Positions 33,142-45,940 of a DNA stretch of 64,000 nt are shown here, piece by piece; position 1 is the stretch's first letter; every line of letters starts with the position of its first letter. Position numbers and translations under genes: made by a program. The notes beneath the pieces are model-generated. The model was not told where the DNA came from. It did not search any database and saw only the letters and a program-made list of their open reading frames with translations. The DNA lies in NCBI GenBank assembly GCA_023053685.1, contig JALIGW010000016.1, positions 11,779,280 to 11,843,279 on the forward strand, given 5' to 3'. This DNA is from Diadophis punctatus similis (lineage: Eukaryota > Chordata > Lepidosauria > Squamata > Dipsadidae).

Positions 33142-33982
33142 TGGGGAACTGGAATAATGCTTCATCGTAGTATTGCTTTCTCTTAAACCAGTTTTGATAC
33201 ATAAAAGTTAAAGATAGTCTCAAACCAAAAGGGTGGATCACAGGGTGTGTTTTTAAAAAATGCAATTGAAGCTCCATCTCTTTTATTTATTTGTTTGTTT
33301 ATCAGATTTAGAGACCACCCATCTCCTACACTGAACAAATCTGGGTGGGGACTTGATTTTGGCTTTTTAAACTTTGCTTGCTATCAGAGCCCAATTCAAC
33401 TTCTGAGCCAAACTCAACATTCTGCTGACTACTTGATACCACCTGTCCAGTTTCTTTGTAGGTGCTACAAAAATGGTTTGCTATCCACTTACCTCTTTGG
33501 GATGGTGATTTTCTCAGCTTCTTAGTCTTGCATCAGTTACTGGGTGAATGATGAATTGTGCCTTGCGATACATTTGCAGACATCTGGTGCCGTTTTACAC
33601 TTTCTCATAGTAATTCAGCTTCTTCCTATTTACCCTTCACGGTCAGTGAATGTCCCATCAAAACAGTCTCAGATGCAGATAAGGACAACAAAATGGTCTC
33701 TCCAGGAAGGGAGCAGAATCACTGGTTCTTGGGTGAGAAGATGTTTTGAATTCAGATGGTCAGATAAGACCTGGCATCTCTACATAGGGATGGAAAACTC
33801 CTTCATGAAATGAGAAGCCATCAACAGTGAGAAGAATAATAGGCTAAATATACCACAATCTGACCCAATGTAAGGCATTCCCTGCAGAGAAACAACACCC
33901 GGATTATGGAATGAAATAAAGATTATAGAATAATAATAGCAAAATGGTGTTCAAAATTGGTGCCTCAAAATAACAATCAACA
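33139..33982. other. Intergenic, unclassified
   Basis: Bases 33285-33350 look like an inverted LINE tail (TTTATTTATTTGTTTGTTTA). The rest is not recognised. Confidence 0.3.
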
Positions 33983-34226
33983 AGAGCGGAGGTGGCGCAG
34001 TGGTTAGAGTGCAGTACTGCAGGCTACTTCTGCTGCCTGCCGGCTGCCTACAATTTGGCAGTTTGAATCTCACTAGGCTCAAGGTTGTCTCAGCCTTCCA
34101 TTCTTCCGAGGTGGGTAAAATGGGGACCCAGACTGTTGGGGGCAATATCCTGACTCTATAAACTGCTTAGAGAGGACTGTAAAGCACTGTGAAGTGATAT
34201 ATAAGTCTAAGTACTAAGTGCTATTC
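33983..34226 (+). mobile_element. Sauria-type tRNA-derived SINE, full length
   Basis: GAGCGGAGGTGGCGCAGTGG, GGTGGGTAAAATGGGGACCC and GTGATATATAAGTCTAAGTA are the head, core and tail in order. Confidence 0.85.
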
Positions 34227-34382
34227 TTTGAATCACAATAACCTTTTGTTCCCCAGGGAGACTGGTCTATCAGGGCAACCTGGTCTACCCAATTATGGGA
34301 CGGAGCATACTGCTTCCGCTTTCGCTTTTCAGCCCCAATCCAGGAGTCTTCACAGGCAGTCGCTTTTGCGACAAACTATTTT

Positions 34383-34549
34383 TGTGTTGAATTTATGTTT
34401 ACTGACAAAGAAATAAAGGTAGGTTAGTATAGAGTAGCCCAGGTTTGAATCCCAGAAGGGTATGGCTAGCTGATGAGAGCTAAATAGCTTGAAATAGATC
34501 TATACTAGTCTCTCTTTATTTCTGTGTCGGTAAACATAAATTCAACACA
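34383..34549. repeat. Imperfect inverted repeat with about 50-bp arms
   Basis: TGTGTTGAATTTATGTTTAC at 34383-34402 pairs with GTAAACATAAATTCAACACA at 34530-34549. Pairing extends inward through AATAAAG/CTTTATT and AGTATAGA/TCTATACT. Confidence 0.75.
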
Positions 34550-34842
34550 TTAACTTCTGTTGACTTTGTAGACATATCCATGTAGTTTTCTCGACCACTT
34601 TGGCCTTCTTCCTGAATGCTTTTAGATTTCCAATCTCAACCTTCAGCCCTAGGGATTTCTGGTGGTCTTCCACCCAAGTATTAACCAGGTCTGAGCCAGT
34701 TTTATTTTACAACATCAGTCCAAGTCAGTTAGGTGCTGGTAGATTATCAAAAATAGCCTTCAAAAGGGGCAGGCAGCCAACTTGGTAAACCACCTGTTAA
34801 TTTAAAATACAACATTGTCAGGGCAAATTTTATTAAAGATTA

Positions 34843-35460
34843 GATTTATTAAATTTATATGTCACCCAACTCCCAAAGGACTCTGGGCGGCTTAACAACA
34901 GAATAAACATTAAAAACATCTTAAACATTAAAAACATCTTAAACATTAAAACAATTTAAAACCCATTGCATATCTTTTCATGGCCGAATCTTGCTGATTA
35001 CAACCACGAGATCAATGGCCTCAGGCCTGCCAGAAAAGCCAGGTCTTTACTGCTTTTCGGAAGGCCAATAGGGTGGGGGCAGTCCGGATCTCTGGAGGTA
35101 ACTGGTTCCAGAGAGCTGGGGCAAAGAAGGCCCTCCCCCGCGGGCCCGCCAGTCAGCACTGTTTAGCTGACGTGACCTGGAGGAGACCAACTCTGTGGGA
35201 TCTCACCGGTCGCTGGGAGCTGTGTGGCAGAAGGCGGTCTCGAAGATAACCTGGCCCTGAGCCATATAGGGCTTTAAAGGTAATGACCAACACCTTGAAT
35301 TGTGCCCGGAGACCAAAAGAGAGCCAGTGCAGCTCGAGGAGGATTGGAGTAATGTGGGTGTACCTAGGTGCACCCACAACAGCTCGCGCAGCTGCATTCT
35401 GGACCAATTGTAGTTTCCGAGCATTCTTCAAGGGTAGCCCCATGTAGAATGGCATTTAAC
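34843..35460 (-). mobile_element. L2/Rex-type LINE, RT C-terminus and 3' end
   Basis: The minus-strand frame reads GLPLKNARKLQLVQNAAARA, LLELHWLSFGLRAQFKVLVI and YLRDRLLPHSSQRPVRSHRV. The 3' end (TTTAAGCCGCCCAGAG-like) lies at the low-coordinate side. Confidence 0.8.
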
Positions 35461-35971
35461 TAGCCTAAGTCTGATGGCCCTCTTAATGAATTCTTCCAAC
35501 AGTTCTTTTTTTCCTTGCTTTTGTCAACTCTTCTGACTCTTTGCTGTCAAATCAGAATACAGTCGTATATTTTTATCTCACCTCTACATCTCGTGGCTTA
35601 TGCAAAATCCTGAACTCCATCTGGGAGACACTTTTTGATGTCAAAGCAGAAGCTCTCATGCGTTTACCTTGACAGCTTCGATAAGCCTGGCTTGCTACAA
35701 AGGAGAGAGGAGGGGTCCAAAATCTGATGAAGGGCTTAAGTCCTCAGTTGGACAGCACAAAAGGAGAATGGAGAACCCATTTGTCTCTGATAGCACTGCA
35801 AGGAAGGAGAAGGTGGCTCTTATACAGGGTTACCAGAGATAACAGTCAAAGGAGGACATGGGAAACTGGAAAAGGAGAACAGATGGGGTGAAAAGGAGGA
35901 CACACGGTTAATTTTCTTGGCATCTGCAACAAAATTCACAATGAAAATCTACAATATACATATATACATAC
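35461..35971. other. Intergenic, unclassified
   Basis: No gene recognised. AGAGATAACAGTCAAAGGAG near 35843 hints at a decayed GTGACCAGA-type element. Confidence 0.3.
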
Positions 35972-37293
35972 ATCCGTGTTTCCCCGAAAATAAGACCGGG
36001 ACTTATTTTCTTTTGGGCCCCAAAATAAGCACTAGGACTTATTTTGGGGAGGAGTGTCTTATTTTATTTCCATGTATGGGAGGCCAACTTCTTCTGCTTG
36101 CTCACGGTGGGGCAGGAGGCCGCTTTCTGCACCAGTGTTGCCACCACGAGGCAGGGGTTATAACTAAGGTGACCAGATTTTAATATTTATAAAGCGGGAC
36201 ACCATTGACAGGGAGGGGTTTCTAGGGGAGCAAGACAGGAGGGGTCCATCTCTCTTATCCTGCAGCTTTGTGCAGCACCCCAAACACCCCCCCTTCATCA
36301 CAGCCAGGGGTGGGTTCCTACCAGTGCAGGCTTACCTGTTCGTCGCCGCAGAGCCTAAGAAGCTGGTGGCGTTTGCGGCACGGGGCTTCCCCCGCCCGCT
36401 TTCCCCGGCCGCCGGGACGCCACCATTTGCGTTCTTTTGCCCTCTGCGCATGCGCAAAGCGTTCTGCTTGCACAGAGGGCAAAAGAACGCAAATGGCGGC
36501 GTCCCGGCGGCCGGGGAAAGCGGGCGGGGGAAGCCCTGCACCGCGAATGCCACCAGCTTCTTCGGCTCTGCGGCGATGAACAGGCAAGACCGCCGCTGCC
36601 CCTCTCACTGCCCTCCCTCCCCGCCTGGCAGGAGGAGGCAGGCGAGGCAGGAGGCAGAGGGGTGTACAGGGCAAATTCAAATTTTAAAAGTGGGACTTTT
36701 TTGAAATGCCACGGGACGCGGGACAAATTATTAAAAAGCGGGACTGTCCCACCAAAAGCAGGACATCTGGTCACCTTAGTTATAACTGCCTCATGTGCCC
36801 CTACTCCCAAAATAAGCCCTACTTAAGAGCTTGCGCAGCAGGCCACCTGCCCATTCCGCCTGGTTGCTTGCGGTGCCGTGGCCACGAGGCCATGGGGCTT
36901 ACCTCAGGGCCCCCGCAGCCAGGCCATCCACACCCCGACACCTGCCTTGCCTCGTGACAGCGGCACCAGCATGCTGCTCGGTCTCCTGTTCCATTGCAAC
37001 CATGACCAAGCCGAAGAAGTGGGCCGGTAGCCACATGGGCTATTGCACATGGCTGCTAGTGCTGCCACCATGAGGCAGGTGTCGGAGCATGGATGGCCTG
37101 GCTGCGAAGGCCCTGAGGTAATCCCCATGCCTCAGGGCCATGGCACCACAAGCTACCAGATGGAATGGGCAGGCGGCCCTCTGCGCAGGCTCTTAAGAAG
37201 GGCTTATTTGGGTGTGTAGGGTTTATATTAGGCACACATGTAAAACATGCTAGGTCTTATTTTTAGGATAGGTCTTATTTTCGGGGAAACAGG
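35972..37293. mobile_element. MITE, 'TGTTTCCCCGAAAATAAGAC' family, long GC-rich copy
   Basis: CCGTGTTTCCCCGAAAATAA and TCTTATTTTCGGGGAAACAG are inverted ends. Inner repeats CAAAATAAGC/GCTTATTTGG are also inverted. A second element is inserted at 36165-36778. Confidence 0.75.
36165..36778. mobile_element. Composite 'TAAGGTGACCAG' hAT-type element (copy 1)
   Basis: TAAGGTGACCAGATTTTAAT and GACATCTGGTCACCTTA end it. Exact duplication GTTATAAC (36157-36164; 36779-36786). Inside, CAGGGGTGGGTTCCTACC at 36305 and a foldback with NRF1-like TGCGCATGCGCA at 36445-36456 are shared with 49239-49847. Confidence 0.87.
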
Positions 37294-37379
37294 GTCCTAT
37301 ATATATACTTAGCCTTATTTGTATATGAAATTACTGCCAGGGTCAAAACCAAGAATTGCATCTGGTGATTCTTCCATAA

Positions 37380-37645
37380 AATCACAGGGCTGGAATGGAT
37401 CTTGGGGGTCTTCTAGTCCAGGCCTCTGCCCAAGACAGGAGAACTTATACTATTGCGGACAAATGACTGTCCATTTTTTTTAAAATCGAAAACTTCCAGT
37501 GATGGAGCAACCACAACTCCAGGAGGCAACTGTTCCATTGATTAATAGCTCTCACTATGAGGAAATTTCCAGGTAAGCTTTCTCGTTAACAAGCTTTCAC
37601 CAGTTGCTTCTTGTCCTGCCCTTAAGTGCTTTGGAGAATAGGTCA
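37380..37645 (-). mobile_element. Decayed CR1-like LINE 3' end
   Basis: TCACAGGGCTGGAATGGATC and CTTCTAGTCCAGGCCTCTGC are a diverged inverted CR1 end. Confidence 0.55.
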
Positions 37646-38950
37646 ACCCCTTCATCTCTGTCATCTTCCAAGCTGAGTTCTTTATTGTTTTCACGCTACA
37701 GACAAAATCTTGTTCAGACTGAGGACTCTATTTATCTTCATCTACAATATACTCTGTGAACTGTTAGGGAGAGGTTGTCCTTACTCTCTTTCTCTGACAC
37801 ATAATATCTGGACTGGGTTATCTGACTAAGTATCTGACTAAAAGGGTTTGAGAAGCCCACCTTAGGGTCTCTGAATATCAGGTCGGGAGGAGGTAATGGG
37901 CTTCGAACAAAATTGCTGTGATTAGCAAATTGGGTGAGAATAGTTGTGCAAGAATGAAGCTCTATTTGTAATCCGCTATGCATCTGCAAATTTATAATAT
38001 GTATTGCCAAGTAGATACTTTTAGCAGTTATTTTTAATTGAGGAACCATGACATGTTAAAGATATGAAGGGACTGAAAGCGGCGGAGAATAGGAGGTTTT
38101 CACATGTACACGCAAGTATATGCTGAATTGACAGTCTGGGTGCTGAGTTTACAGTCTGAATGAAAAGAACAAGGAAATGAAGGAATTGAAAAATAAAAAT
38201 ATGTATTGCTGAGGACCGTAAGAAAAAGAGTATAAAAGATGAGGGGGGGGTCCCAAATCATGGCCACCGATTGTAGCTGCTCCTTGCTGGACCTAGCTAT
38301 CATCCCTGGACCTCATTGCAATGAGTTGTTGATGTAAGTTGTACCGTTAATGATGGCTTTTTCTCATGATTCTCAATTGTTCATGAAATAAACCTCTGAA
38401 TCTCAAAGTAAGATTTATTGTTTGTGGTTTGTCTGTGTTCCTCTTTTTTTGCTGGAAAATGTTTTTATTACAAGGGGCTGAAACTTATTACTGAAATCAG
38501 ATGAAGAATCTGGATGAAGAAGAAAAAAGAATAGTGACGATGTGTAAGCATTTGAATGAGTACAGCTGTGAAAGTAGTTCATAATTAAAATTCACAATTT
38601 AAAAAAGACACTCAAAAATCTGGATAATATTTGATTTTAAGGCCATGCCTACCTTCCAGAGGACACAAAGATAAAAAGCAGGACATGTAATTACTAGCAA
38701 TATCTAATCATTTTACTCTTACAGGAACTCCAAGCTTGTAATAAAAAATTGGGTTCTTTCACTATCAGCTCATCCCTGTGAAGTACCTCTATCATGCCAA
38801 ACAAGGTCTTCAGAATACTGTACATTATTACAAACTCAATAATCATCTATCCTGGATTATAGCCAAATCAGTTTTTCCCCCCAGTACTAGTGAAAAGATA
38901 CTGCATTTCTCTCGGGGCATTTTAGCTACTGGAATAATACCAGGATCACA
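37646..38950. other. Intergenic, unclassified; possible LTR-like tail
   Basis: ATGAAATAAACCTCTGAATC at about 38385 carries a poly(A) signal and resembles the R-U5 part of an LTR, but I find no matching ends or duplication. Otherwise nothing recognised. Confidence 0.3.
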
Positions 38951-38954
38951 TACA

Positions 38955-39070
38955 AGTAGTCCTTGACTTACAACTGGTCGCATAGCAACCCTTTTGAAGT
39001 TATGACCCAGCTGGAACAAGGATGTTACGACCGGGTTCCAAAGTTCTGACAGTCGGAACACCCCCTCCTC
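38955..39070. repeat. 'GTCCTCGACTTA' family MITE fragment
   Basis: AAGTAGTCCTTGACTTACAA starts the fragment. Confidence 0.55.
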
Positions 39071-39105
39071 CCCATGGTCATATGATTGCATGGGCAATAT
39101 AGCTG

Positions 39106-39259
<154 letters not shown>

Positions 39260-40350
39260 GGAGTTGGAAGGGACCTTGGAGGTCTTCTAGTCCAATCCCC
39301 TGCTTAGGCAGGAAACCCTACATAGCAATAGCAATAGCACTTAGACTTATATACCGCTTCATAGTGCTTTACAGCCCTCTCTAAGCAGTTTACAGAGTTC
39401 AGCATATTGCCCCCAACAATCTGGGTCCTCATTTTACCGACCTCAGAAGGATGGCAGGCTGAGTCAACCTTGAGCTAGTGAGATTTGAACAGATGAACTG
39501 CAGCTAGCAGTCAGCTGAAGTAGCCTGCAGTGCTGCATTCTAACCACTGCGCCACCTCGGCTCTAGGCTTTACATCACTTCAGACAAATGGTTATCCAAC
39601 ACCTTCTTAAAAACGTCCAGTGTTGGAGCATTCACAACTTCTGGAGGCAAGCTGTTCCACTGATTAATTGTTCTAACTGTCAGGAAATTTCTCCTTAGTT
39701 CTAAGTTGCTTCTCTCCTTGATTAGTTTCCACCCATTGCTTCTTGTTCTACCCTCAGGTGCTTTGGAGAATAGTTTGACTCCCTCTTCTTTGTGGCAACC
39801 CCTGAGATATTGGAACACTGCTATCATGTCTCCCCTAGTCCTTCTTTTCATTAAACTAGACATACCCAGTTCCTGCAACTGTTCTTCATATGTTTTAGCC
39901 TCCAGTCCCCTAATCATTTCTGTTGCTCTTCTCTGCACTCTTTCTAGAGTCTCAACATCCTTTTTACACAGTGGCGACCAAAACTGAATGCAGTATTCTA
40001 AGTGTGGCCTTACCAAGGCATTATAAAGTGGTATTAACACCGCGTGATCTTGATTCTATCCCTCTGTTAATGCAGCCTAGAACTGTGTTGGCTTTTTTGG
40101 CAGCTGCTGCACCCTGCTGGCTCATATTTAAATGGTTGTCCACTAGGACTCCAAGATCCCGCTCACAGTTACTACTGTTGAGCAAGGTACACATATACTG
40201 TACTTGTCCATTTTGTTTTTCTTGCCTAAATGTAGAACCTTACTTTTTCCACCATTAAATTTCATTTTGTTTAATAGAGCCCAATGTTCAAGTCTGTCAA
40301 GATCCTTCTGTATCTTGAGCCTATCTTCTGGAGAGTTGGCTATTCCTGCC
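39260..40350 (-). mobile_element. CR1-like LINE, longer RT C-terminus, interrupted by a SINE
   Basis: Minus-strand frame: [40 protein letters not shown] and NQWNSLPPEVVNAPTLDVFK. An upstream piece (DRLKIQKDLDRLEHWALLNK then [17 protein letters not shown]) is the reverse transcriptase thumb side. The frame is broken by about 40040-40143. A SINE interrupts the 3' UTR at 39323-39564. Confidence 0.87.
39323..39564 (-). mobile_element. Sauria-type SINE inside the CR1 3' UTR
   Basis: From TAGCAATAGCAATAGCACTT to CACTGCGCCACCTCGGCTC. The CR1 sequence is collinear on either side. Confidence 0.85.
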
Positions 40351-40844
40351 ATTTATAAACTTTTTTATATTTATATATTTATAGACTTTTGCAACATGAC
40401 TCCATCACACGACCATGTTTTAGAATGGTTTTCCTGAACCATTTCAGCAAAACCATGCCATACAGAACAATGAGTTCGTTTAATGACATTTGCTAAATGA
40501 CCGCTGGTTTAAAAAAAAGTCATATAATTGGGTTGATCACATGACAAACTATTTTACAGCTGTCACAATACATGACTGCAATGGGCAGGGTTCCAGAACT
40601 ATCTGAAGAAACATTTTCAATATTCTTGTTGGAACGTATTTATTCGCATCCATTTCCTGTATTCATAATCGTGTTTATACTTACATCTGTTATCTTATAC
40701 ATGCTTGACAAACAAATAAAATAAATAAAATGTTACAATACAAAGAAATTAACCAGAAGCACCACAAGGGGGCAATGTGTCCATTCCCTTATTTCAAAGA
40801 GAACTCAAAAATTCTGTTTTATACCATTTCCTTCCTGAAATAGT
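40351..40844. other. Intergenic with decayed MITE
   Basis: Bases 40480-40590 resemble the 'GTCCTCGACTTA' family, strongly diverged. An AAATAAATAAAA LINE tail lies near 40717-40730. Confidence 0.35.
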
Positions 40845-40854
40845 TTTTATTTTA

Positions 40855-41800
40855 TTTATTTATTTATTTTGTCAAGTACGTATTTGATAATATACATAAA
40901 CATAACATTATTTGAATACATAAGTTGGGTACAAATGAAAGGGATCATTTGGACAGGGACGGTAGGCACGCTGGTGCGCTTATGCACGCCCCTTACTGAC
41001 CTCTTAGGAATGGGGTGAGGTCGACAGTAGACAGCCTAAGGTTAAAGTTTTGGGGGTTTGGGGAAGAAACCACAGAGTCAGGTAGTGTATTCCAGGCATT
41101 GACAACTCTGTTGCTGAAGTCGTATTTTCTGCAATCGATTTTGGAGTGGTTCACTTTGAGTTTGTATCTGTTGTGTGCTCGTTTATTGTTGTGGTTGAAG
41201 CTGAAGTAGTCGTTGACAGGTGGGACGTTGTAGCAGATAATTTTGTGGACTACGCTTACGTCATGTCGAAGGCGACGTAGTTCTAAGTTTTCTAAGCCCA
41301 GAATTTCAAGTCTTGTGGCGTAAGGTATTTTGTTGCAAGCAGAGGAGTGGAGGACTCTTCTCGTAAAATATCTCTCAATTGTATTAATGTCCAATATGCA
41401 GTGTGGGTTCCAGACAGATGAGCTGTATTCAAGAATTGGTCTGGCAAATGTTTTGTATGCGCTGGTTAATAGTGTAATATTACCGGAGAAGAAGCTATGT
41501 AAGATTAAGTTTACAACTCTTAATGCCTTTTTGGCGATGTTGTTACAGTGGGCTTTGGCACTTAGGTAATTCGATATGAGTACTCCAAGGTCTTTGACAG
41601 AGTGAGGGTCATCTGTAAGGTCGTGTCCATTCAGCTTGTATTTAGTGTTCTGATTCTTTTTGCCAATGTGTAGGACAGAGCATTTGTTGGTTGAGATTTG
41701 GAGTTGCCAGTTGTTTGACCATTCTGACAGAAAGTCGAGGTCTTTTTGAAGGGTGTTGTCGGTGGTGTTAAAAAGTTTTTTGTAATTCCAGTACAGCTCG
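40855..41800 (-). mobile_element. CR1/L2-type LINE, longest RT C-terminus in this family
   Basis: On the minus strand: TIERYFTRRVLHSSACNKIP, NLELRRLRHDVSVVHKIICY, then the NRVVNAWNTLPDSVVSSPNP end and LRGQ with stop. Further upstream QPTNALSYTLAKRIRTLNTS is a frameshifted part of the palm domain. It is the same family as 8270-8735 and 25350-25770. Confidence 0.85.
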
Positions 41801-42224
41801 TTTGCATAAATAAGTAACTTTGCACAGGCTATGACTCCTAGTTTGCAATAGAAGCAGCTATTTAGAAATCAAATAAGAGCACAAGAAACTAAGCAATTCC
41901 CATCTAACGTAGCCATGAGTGGTCAACCAATTGTACAAGGAAGCCTACAAGCCTCCCAGAAGATGGCCTTTAGAGGCATTCCCACAACCATCAAGATTAA
42001 TAGCCATTGATTCCCGTGACTTCCATGAATTGACCCACTCTAAAATATATTAAATAATATTTTATTTCATTAACACATTTCTATATCCCTTCCCACATAA
42101 TCACATCTCAGACTACTTTGCAATGGAAAGTGTTTTATTAAAAAATAAAAACAATGCGTGCAAACAATTAAAAAAATATGGAAAGCCAGGGGAAGAAGAC
42201 TAAATCAAACTGAACCAAACCATT

Positions 42225-43214
42225 TACCGTATTTTTCAGAGTATAAGACGCACCTTTTTACCCTCAAAAAGAGGGTGAAAAATTGGGTGCGTCTTATACA
42301 CCGAATGCAGCCCCACCCAGCCACCCCCACCCTTTGGCCTCTGCCTGCCAACAATTTACCTCTTTGCAGCAAACAGAACAGAAACAGAAGCCTTATTAGC
42401 ACACTAAAAGATTACTTGCCTCCCGATCTACAGCTGACAGAGGCTTGCAAGCCACGTGGTAAAATGAAGCTAACTACAGTGGCTGTAATGAGACAAAATG
42501 CTGGGAGATAAACTGCTGGCAATGTTACATTGCTGAAATTGCAAGAAAGTAAGCTACAGCTACTGTAGCCTAGAGGTAGAGCTCTTGCCTCACAGTCAGG
42601 AGGTTGTGAGTTCTATCCTAGGTAGAGGCAGATTCTGTTAATATGTTATTTTGTTAAATGTTTGTAGAGTGTTCAAATTATAAGACTTATTTTTTAAAGA
42701 CTGCTTTATTATTGTTCTAGACAACTTAACAAAATGAAGAAGCTTTTTAAAATAAATGCTTGCTCTGAAGAGGCCCAGTGCTATTGTATCTTCTTTTAAA
42801 TAGCAGAAAGCCTTCCAGAAAGCCCCATCAATTTTAAAGATCTGTAAAAGTATAATCTGAAATGTCCTGTTTTAGTATTAAGTATTAGTATTAAAAGAAG
42901 ACAGCTGAGAAACCCTGACTTAGTCATGTTTGGAGTAGATCTATTTAAATCATTGGGAGGAGTTAGTGTGATTACATTTAAGAAAACTTTCTGGGATTAA
43001 TATACTGCCATAATGTACATTTCTCCAAATCTTTGCTATTTCTATGGGTCAAGCACACATGCACAGAAATACACAGCAAACAGTGTATATCATCTGTGCT
43101 GTTTGCTGTTTGGCAAATTGCTGGGAGGCAGAGGCCTTTTTTCCTTGTTTTCCTCCCCCAAAACTAAGGTGCGTCTTATACTTCAGTGTTTCTTATACTC
43201 TGAAAAATACGGTA
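42225..43214. mobile_element. MITE, 'TACCGTATTTTT' family, with unrelated filler
   Basis: TACCGTATTTTTCAGAGTAT and CTGAAAAATACGGTA are inverted ends. The long interior includes a tRNA-SINE head at 42566-42640 and sequence that I do not recognise (42640-43080). Confidence 0.65.
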
Positions 43215-43269
43215 AGTAACTGGAAAGATTTAGGCAAAGATACATCTTTTGCAAGCACCAACAAGATGT

Positions 43270-43640
43270 AATGATAGGTTCCTCAAAGAAGACCATTTCA
43301 AATGGAAGATGTTACCAACACATCCTCCATTTGGGAACACCTAGTTTCATGACCAAACTAGGTAACATCATCAGTACTGATCATGTTTGTTAATGAAACA
43401 TCTGCAAGAAAACTACCAGGCTCAGAGAGCACCAAGGACCCCACAGTTCGACCCTGAGCTACAAATATTCTCTTCTATTGGTAGAGTTAAAAGTGGTGAT
43501 GGGAAATTTATACCTTCAGACTTGCAAAATTTTGCTAATGTGGCCTCACAATAAAGTAGATTTAATTCGTCTAGTTGTGTTTCCTGTCTGGTTTATCTGG
43601 GAGGGCTGACACACACATATACATTTTGCAGATGATTGAA
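43270..43640. mobile_element. LINE 3' UTR-like fragment
   Basis: AATGAAACATCTGCAAGAAA, CAGAGAGCACCAAGGACCCC and CCTGAGCTACAAATATTCTC resemble a reptilian LINE 3' end; an inverted relative lies at 53345-53420. Confidence 0.45.
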
Positions 43641-43826
43641 AGCTGGGAGGGAAGATTTAAAATGATCTAAACAGGCTTGAGCAGTGGGATGAAATGAATA
43701 GGATGGAATTTAACAGGGAGAAAAGTAAATTTAGCATTTGGACAGGAAAAACATATGGCATAAATATAGAACGATCTTTCCCTAGACAGAACCTCTCCCT
43801 CATTTCCCAAAGTCATTGACACATAT

Positions 43827-44214
43827 CAGGGGTGGGTTCCTCCCGGTTCGGACCAGATCGCCCGAACCGTTAGCGACCCGCTGGTGACATAATTTTGGCG
43901 TCACGGATCCGGTTCTCTCTGTGCCGGTCCGTGCTCGTCACCATCATTTTTTCTGAATTTTCAGCCGATTTTCCTGTGTTTGGATGGCTTCACAGCGTTC
44001 TGTGCTTTGAAAAAAGCCCTCCCGCCCGCCCCCGGGTTAATACTGACCTTTATTTCTTCGCCCGAAGCACAGCTGATGAGCTCCTCAGCTGTGTTTCGGG
44101 CTGAATCCACCTTCTGAGCATGCGTAGAAGTGAAATCGTGTGAGCGGAGCATGCACGCACGCGTGAAACATTGTGACATGAACCGGTGGCGAAGGTAAGT
44201 GAAACCCACTCCTG
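43827..44214. mobile_element. hAT-type foldback MITE, family A
   Basis: CAGGGGTGGGTTCCTCCCGG to GTGAAACCCACTCCTG. Flanks ACACATAT/CCACATAC are a decayed 8-bp duplication. Confidence 0.8.
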
Positions 44215-44228
44215 CCACATACCATTAT

Positions 44229-44465
44229 TGGAATGGTGCGGTGGCCTAGAGGTGGAACTCTTGCCTCACAATCAGGAGGTTGTGAGTTCGATCCTAGGTA
44301 GAGGCAGATATTTCTCTCTCTGGGTACAATCAGAATATATCTACTGAACAAATCTCCGCATTGGCGTCAGGAAGGGCATCGGCCAGTAAACACTCTGCTA
44401 GCTCCATTCAGTTGTTCAGACTCCACCCGGCAGGGGATTATGGGGTCATTAAACAATTATGATGA
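44229..44465 (+). mobile_element. tRNA-derived SINE (second family)
   Basis: The head TGGCCTAGAGGTGGAACTCT has an A-box-like start, and GAGTTCGATCCTAGG matches a B box. The body ends GGGTCATTAAACAATTATGA. It is a SINE promoter, not a functional tRNA gene. Confidence 0.75.
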
Positions 44466-44689
44466 TGATTGCAACATACCATTATGGGTATATGAGAAAG
44501 GGAGATGGGTGTTCTTGCTGGCCACAAATTAAATATGAGCCAGAAGCATGATACAGCTGCTAAAAAGACAAATGCTATCTTGGTAGGACCATGGGAGTCC
44601 AGATCACAGAAAAGTAACAGCTTCATTCTACCTTGTCTTGCTCAGAAGCAAGATGAAGTCCTGGATCTACTTTTGAGAACCACAGTTTA

Positions 44690-44880
44690 AAAAAGAACGT
44701 GACAAACTAGAGTAAATTCAGAGGAGAGCAATTAAAATGGCGAAGGGTCTTGAAAGCAAAGCCTATGAAGAATGATTTGAATATCTGGATATACAGAAAA
44801 GAAAGATATAAGACAGATATAATAGCAGAGTTCAAATAACAGAGAGTCATCACATGGAAAGAGGAATGGACTAATTATCT
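44690..44880 (+). mobile_element. Decayed CR1-like LINE fragment
   Basis: CAGAGGAGAGCAATTAAAAT and GAAAGCAAAGCCTATGAAGA are a degraded version of the [16 protein letters not shown] coding region. Confidence 0.5.
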
Positions 44881-44891
44881 GATGCTCTAGT

Positions 44892-45040
44892 CAGGGGTCC
44901 CCAAACTTGGCAACTTTAAGACTTGTGGACTTCAATTCCCAGAATTCTAGGAGTTGAAGTTCATAAGTCTTTTTTTTATATTCAAAAAGTTTTATTAGTT
45001 AGTTCACAAGTCTTAAAGTTGCCAAGTTTGAAGACCTCTG
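44892..45040. mobile_element. hAT foldback element, palindromic family
   Basis: CAGGGGTCCCCAAACTTGGC to AAGTTTGAAGACCTCTG with the ACTTGTGGACTTCAATTCCC core. CTCTAG flanks both sides. Confidence 0.7.
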
Positions 45041-45930
45041 CTCTAGAGGGCAGGAATAAAACCATACTCAACAGAGGATTTTTTTCTAATTCAATATACA
45101 AAGTGTATTTAAACTTTGAAATGAGCAAAGCAGCTAAAAAGGATGCTTAACATCGTTATGAAACTACATTTCTCAGAATTCTTAGGGGGACATGGATCTA
45201 TCAAACTGGTATAAAACTACCCTTGTAAAAATAGATTCCTAAAACTACAAACGTCTGCTAACAGAGGTTTATTTCCTAAGTAAATATTCACAGACGGAAT
45301 AACAAATCAGTCCATCTACCGCTTTATATTGCCCCTAATCTGGGTTTCTTCATGTTTTGTATACAAGTATAATTCATTCAAAGTTAAACACGTTTAAACA
45401 TGATTTATTTCACTGGGCAATTTTATTACAACACAGCTTCTATTTCCCTTAACGTAATCACATTTCCCCTAACATGATACAGTGGAAGATTTTGCAAACA
45501 AATAGGAGTATGCTTCAAATCTATATGAAAAACTGCCTAGAGACATCTTGTAAAACATAGGTAATATGATCTGATTGACCTAACTCGAGCCAAAGATAAA
45601 GCAGCTGGTATTTTAGAGTGGGTGTTTTTACACAGCTCAATTTTGAAAGAGTGATAAAATTATAATGTGCCATAAAATGTGTCTCCTTTGATATATTGCT
45701 CAGCTGACATATAGGAACAGGTAAAATCCATTTTTAACTGCATCGAATGAATGTGAACATCACTTATATCTTCTCTATCTTCTGAACCACATAATATTTT
45801 CTTCCCTATAATTGGTTTTATACTGCAATCTCCAATGAAACTAAAAATGTATATACATTCTAAATTGATACTATTAGGTTTTAGTGGAAAATCATATAAC
45901 ATCCCTCCTGGCAGTCAGCAGAATTAGCCT
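45041..45930. other. Intergenic, nothing recognised
   Basis: AT-rich sequence without a gene or clear repeat. Confidence 0.35.
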
Positions 45931-45940
45931 GCATTCTAAC

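Noticed and set aside
44229..44465. tRNA gene
   Set aside because: The A- and B-box-like motifs belong to a SINE head; no acceptor stem closes and related copies are dispersed.
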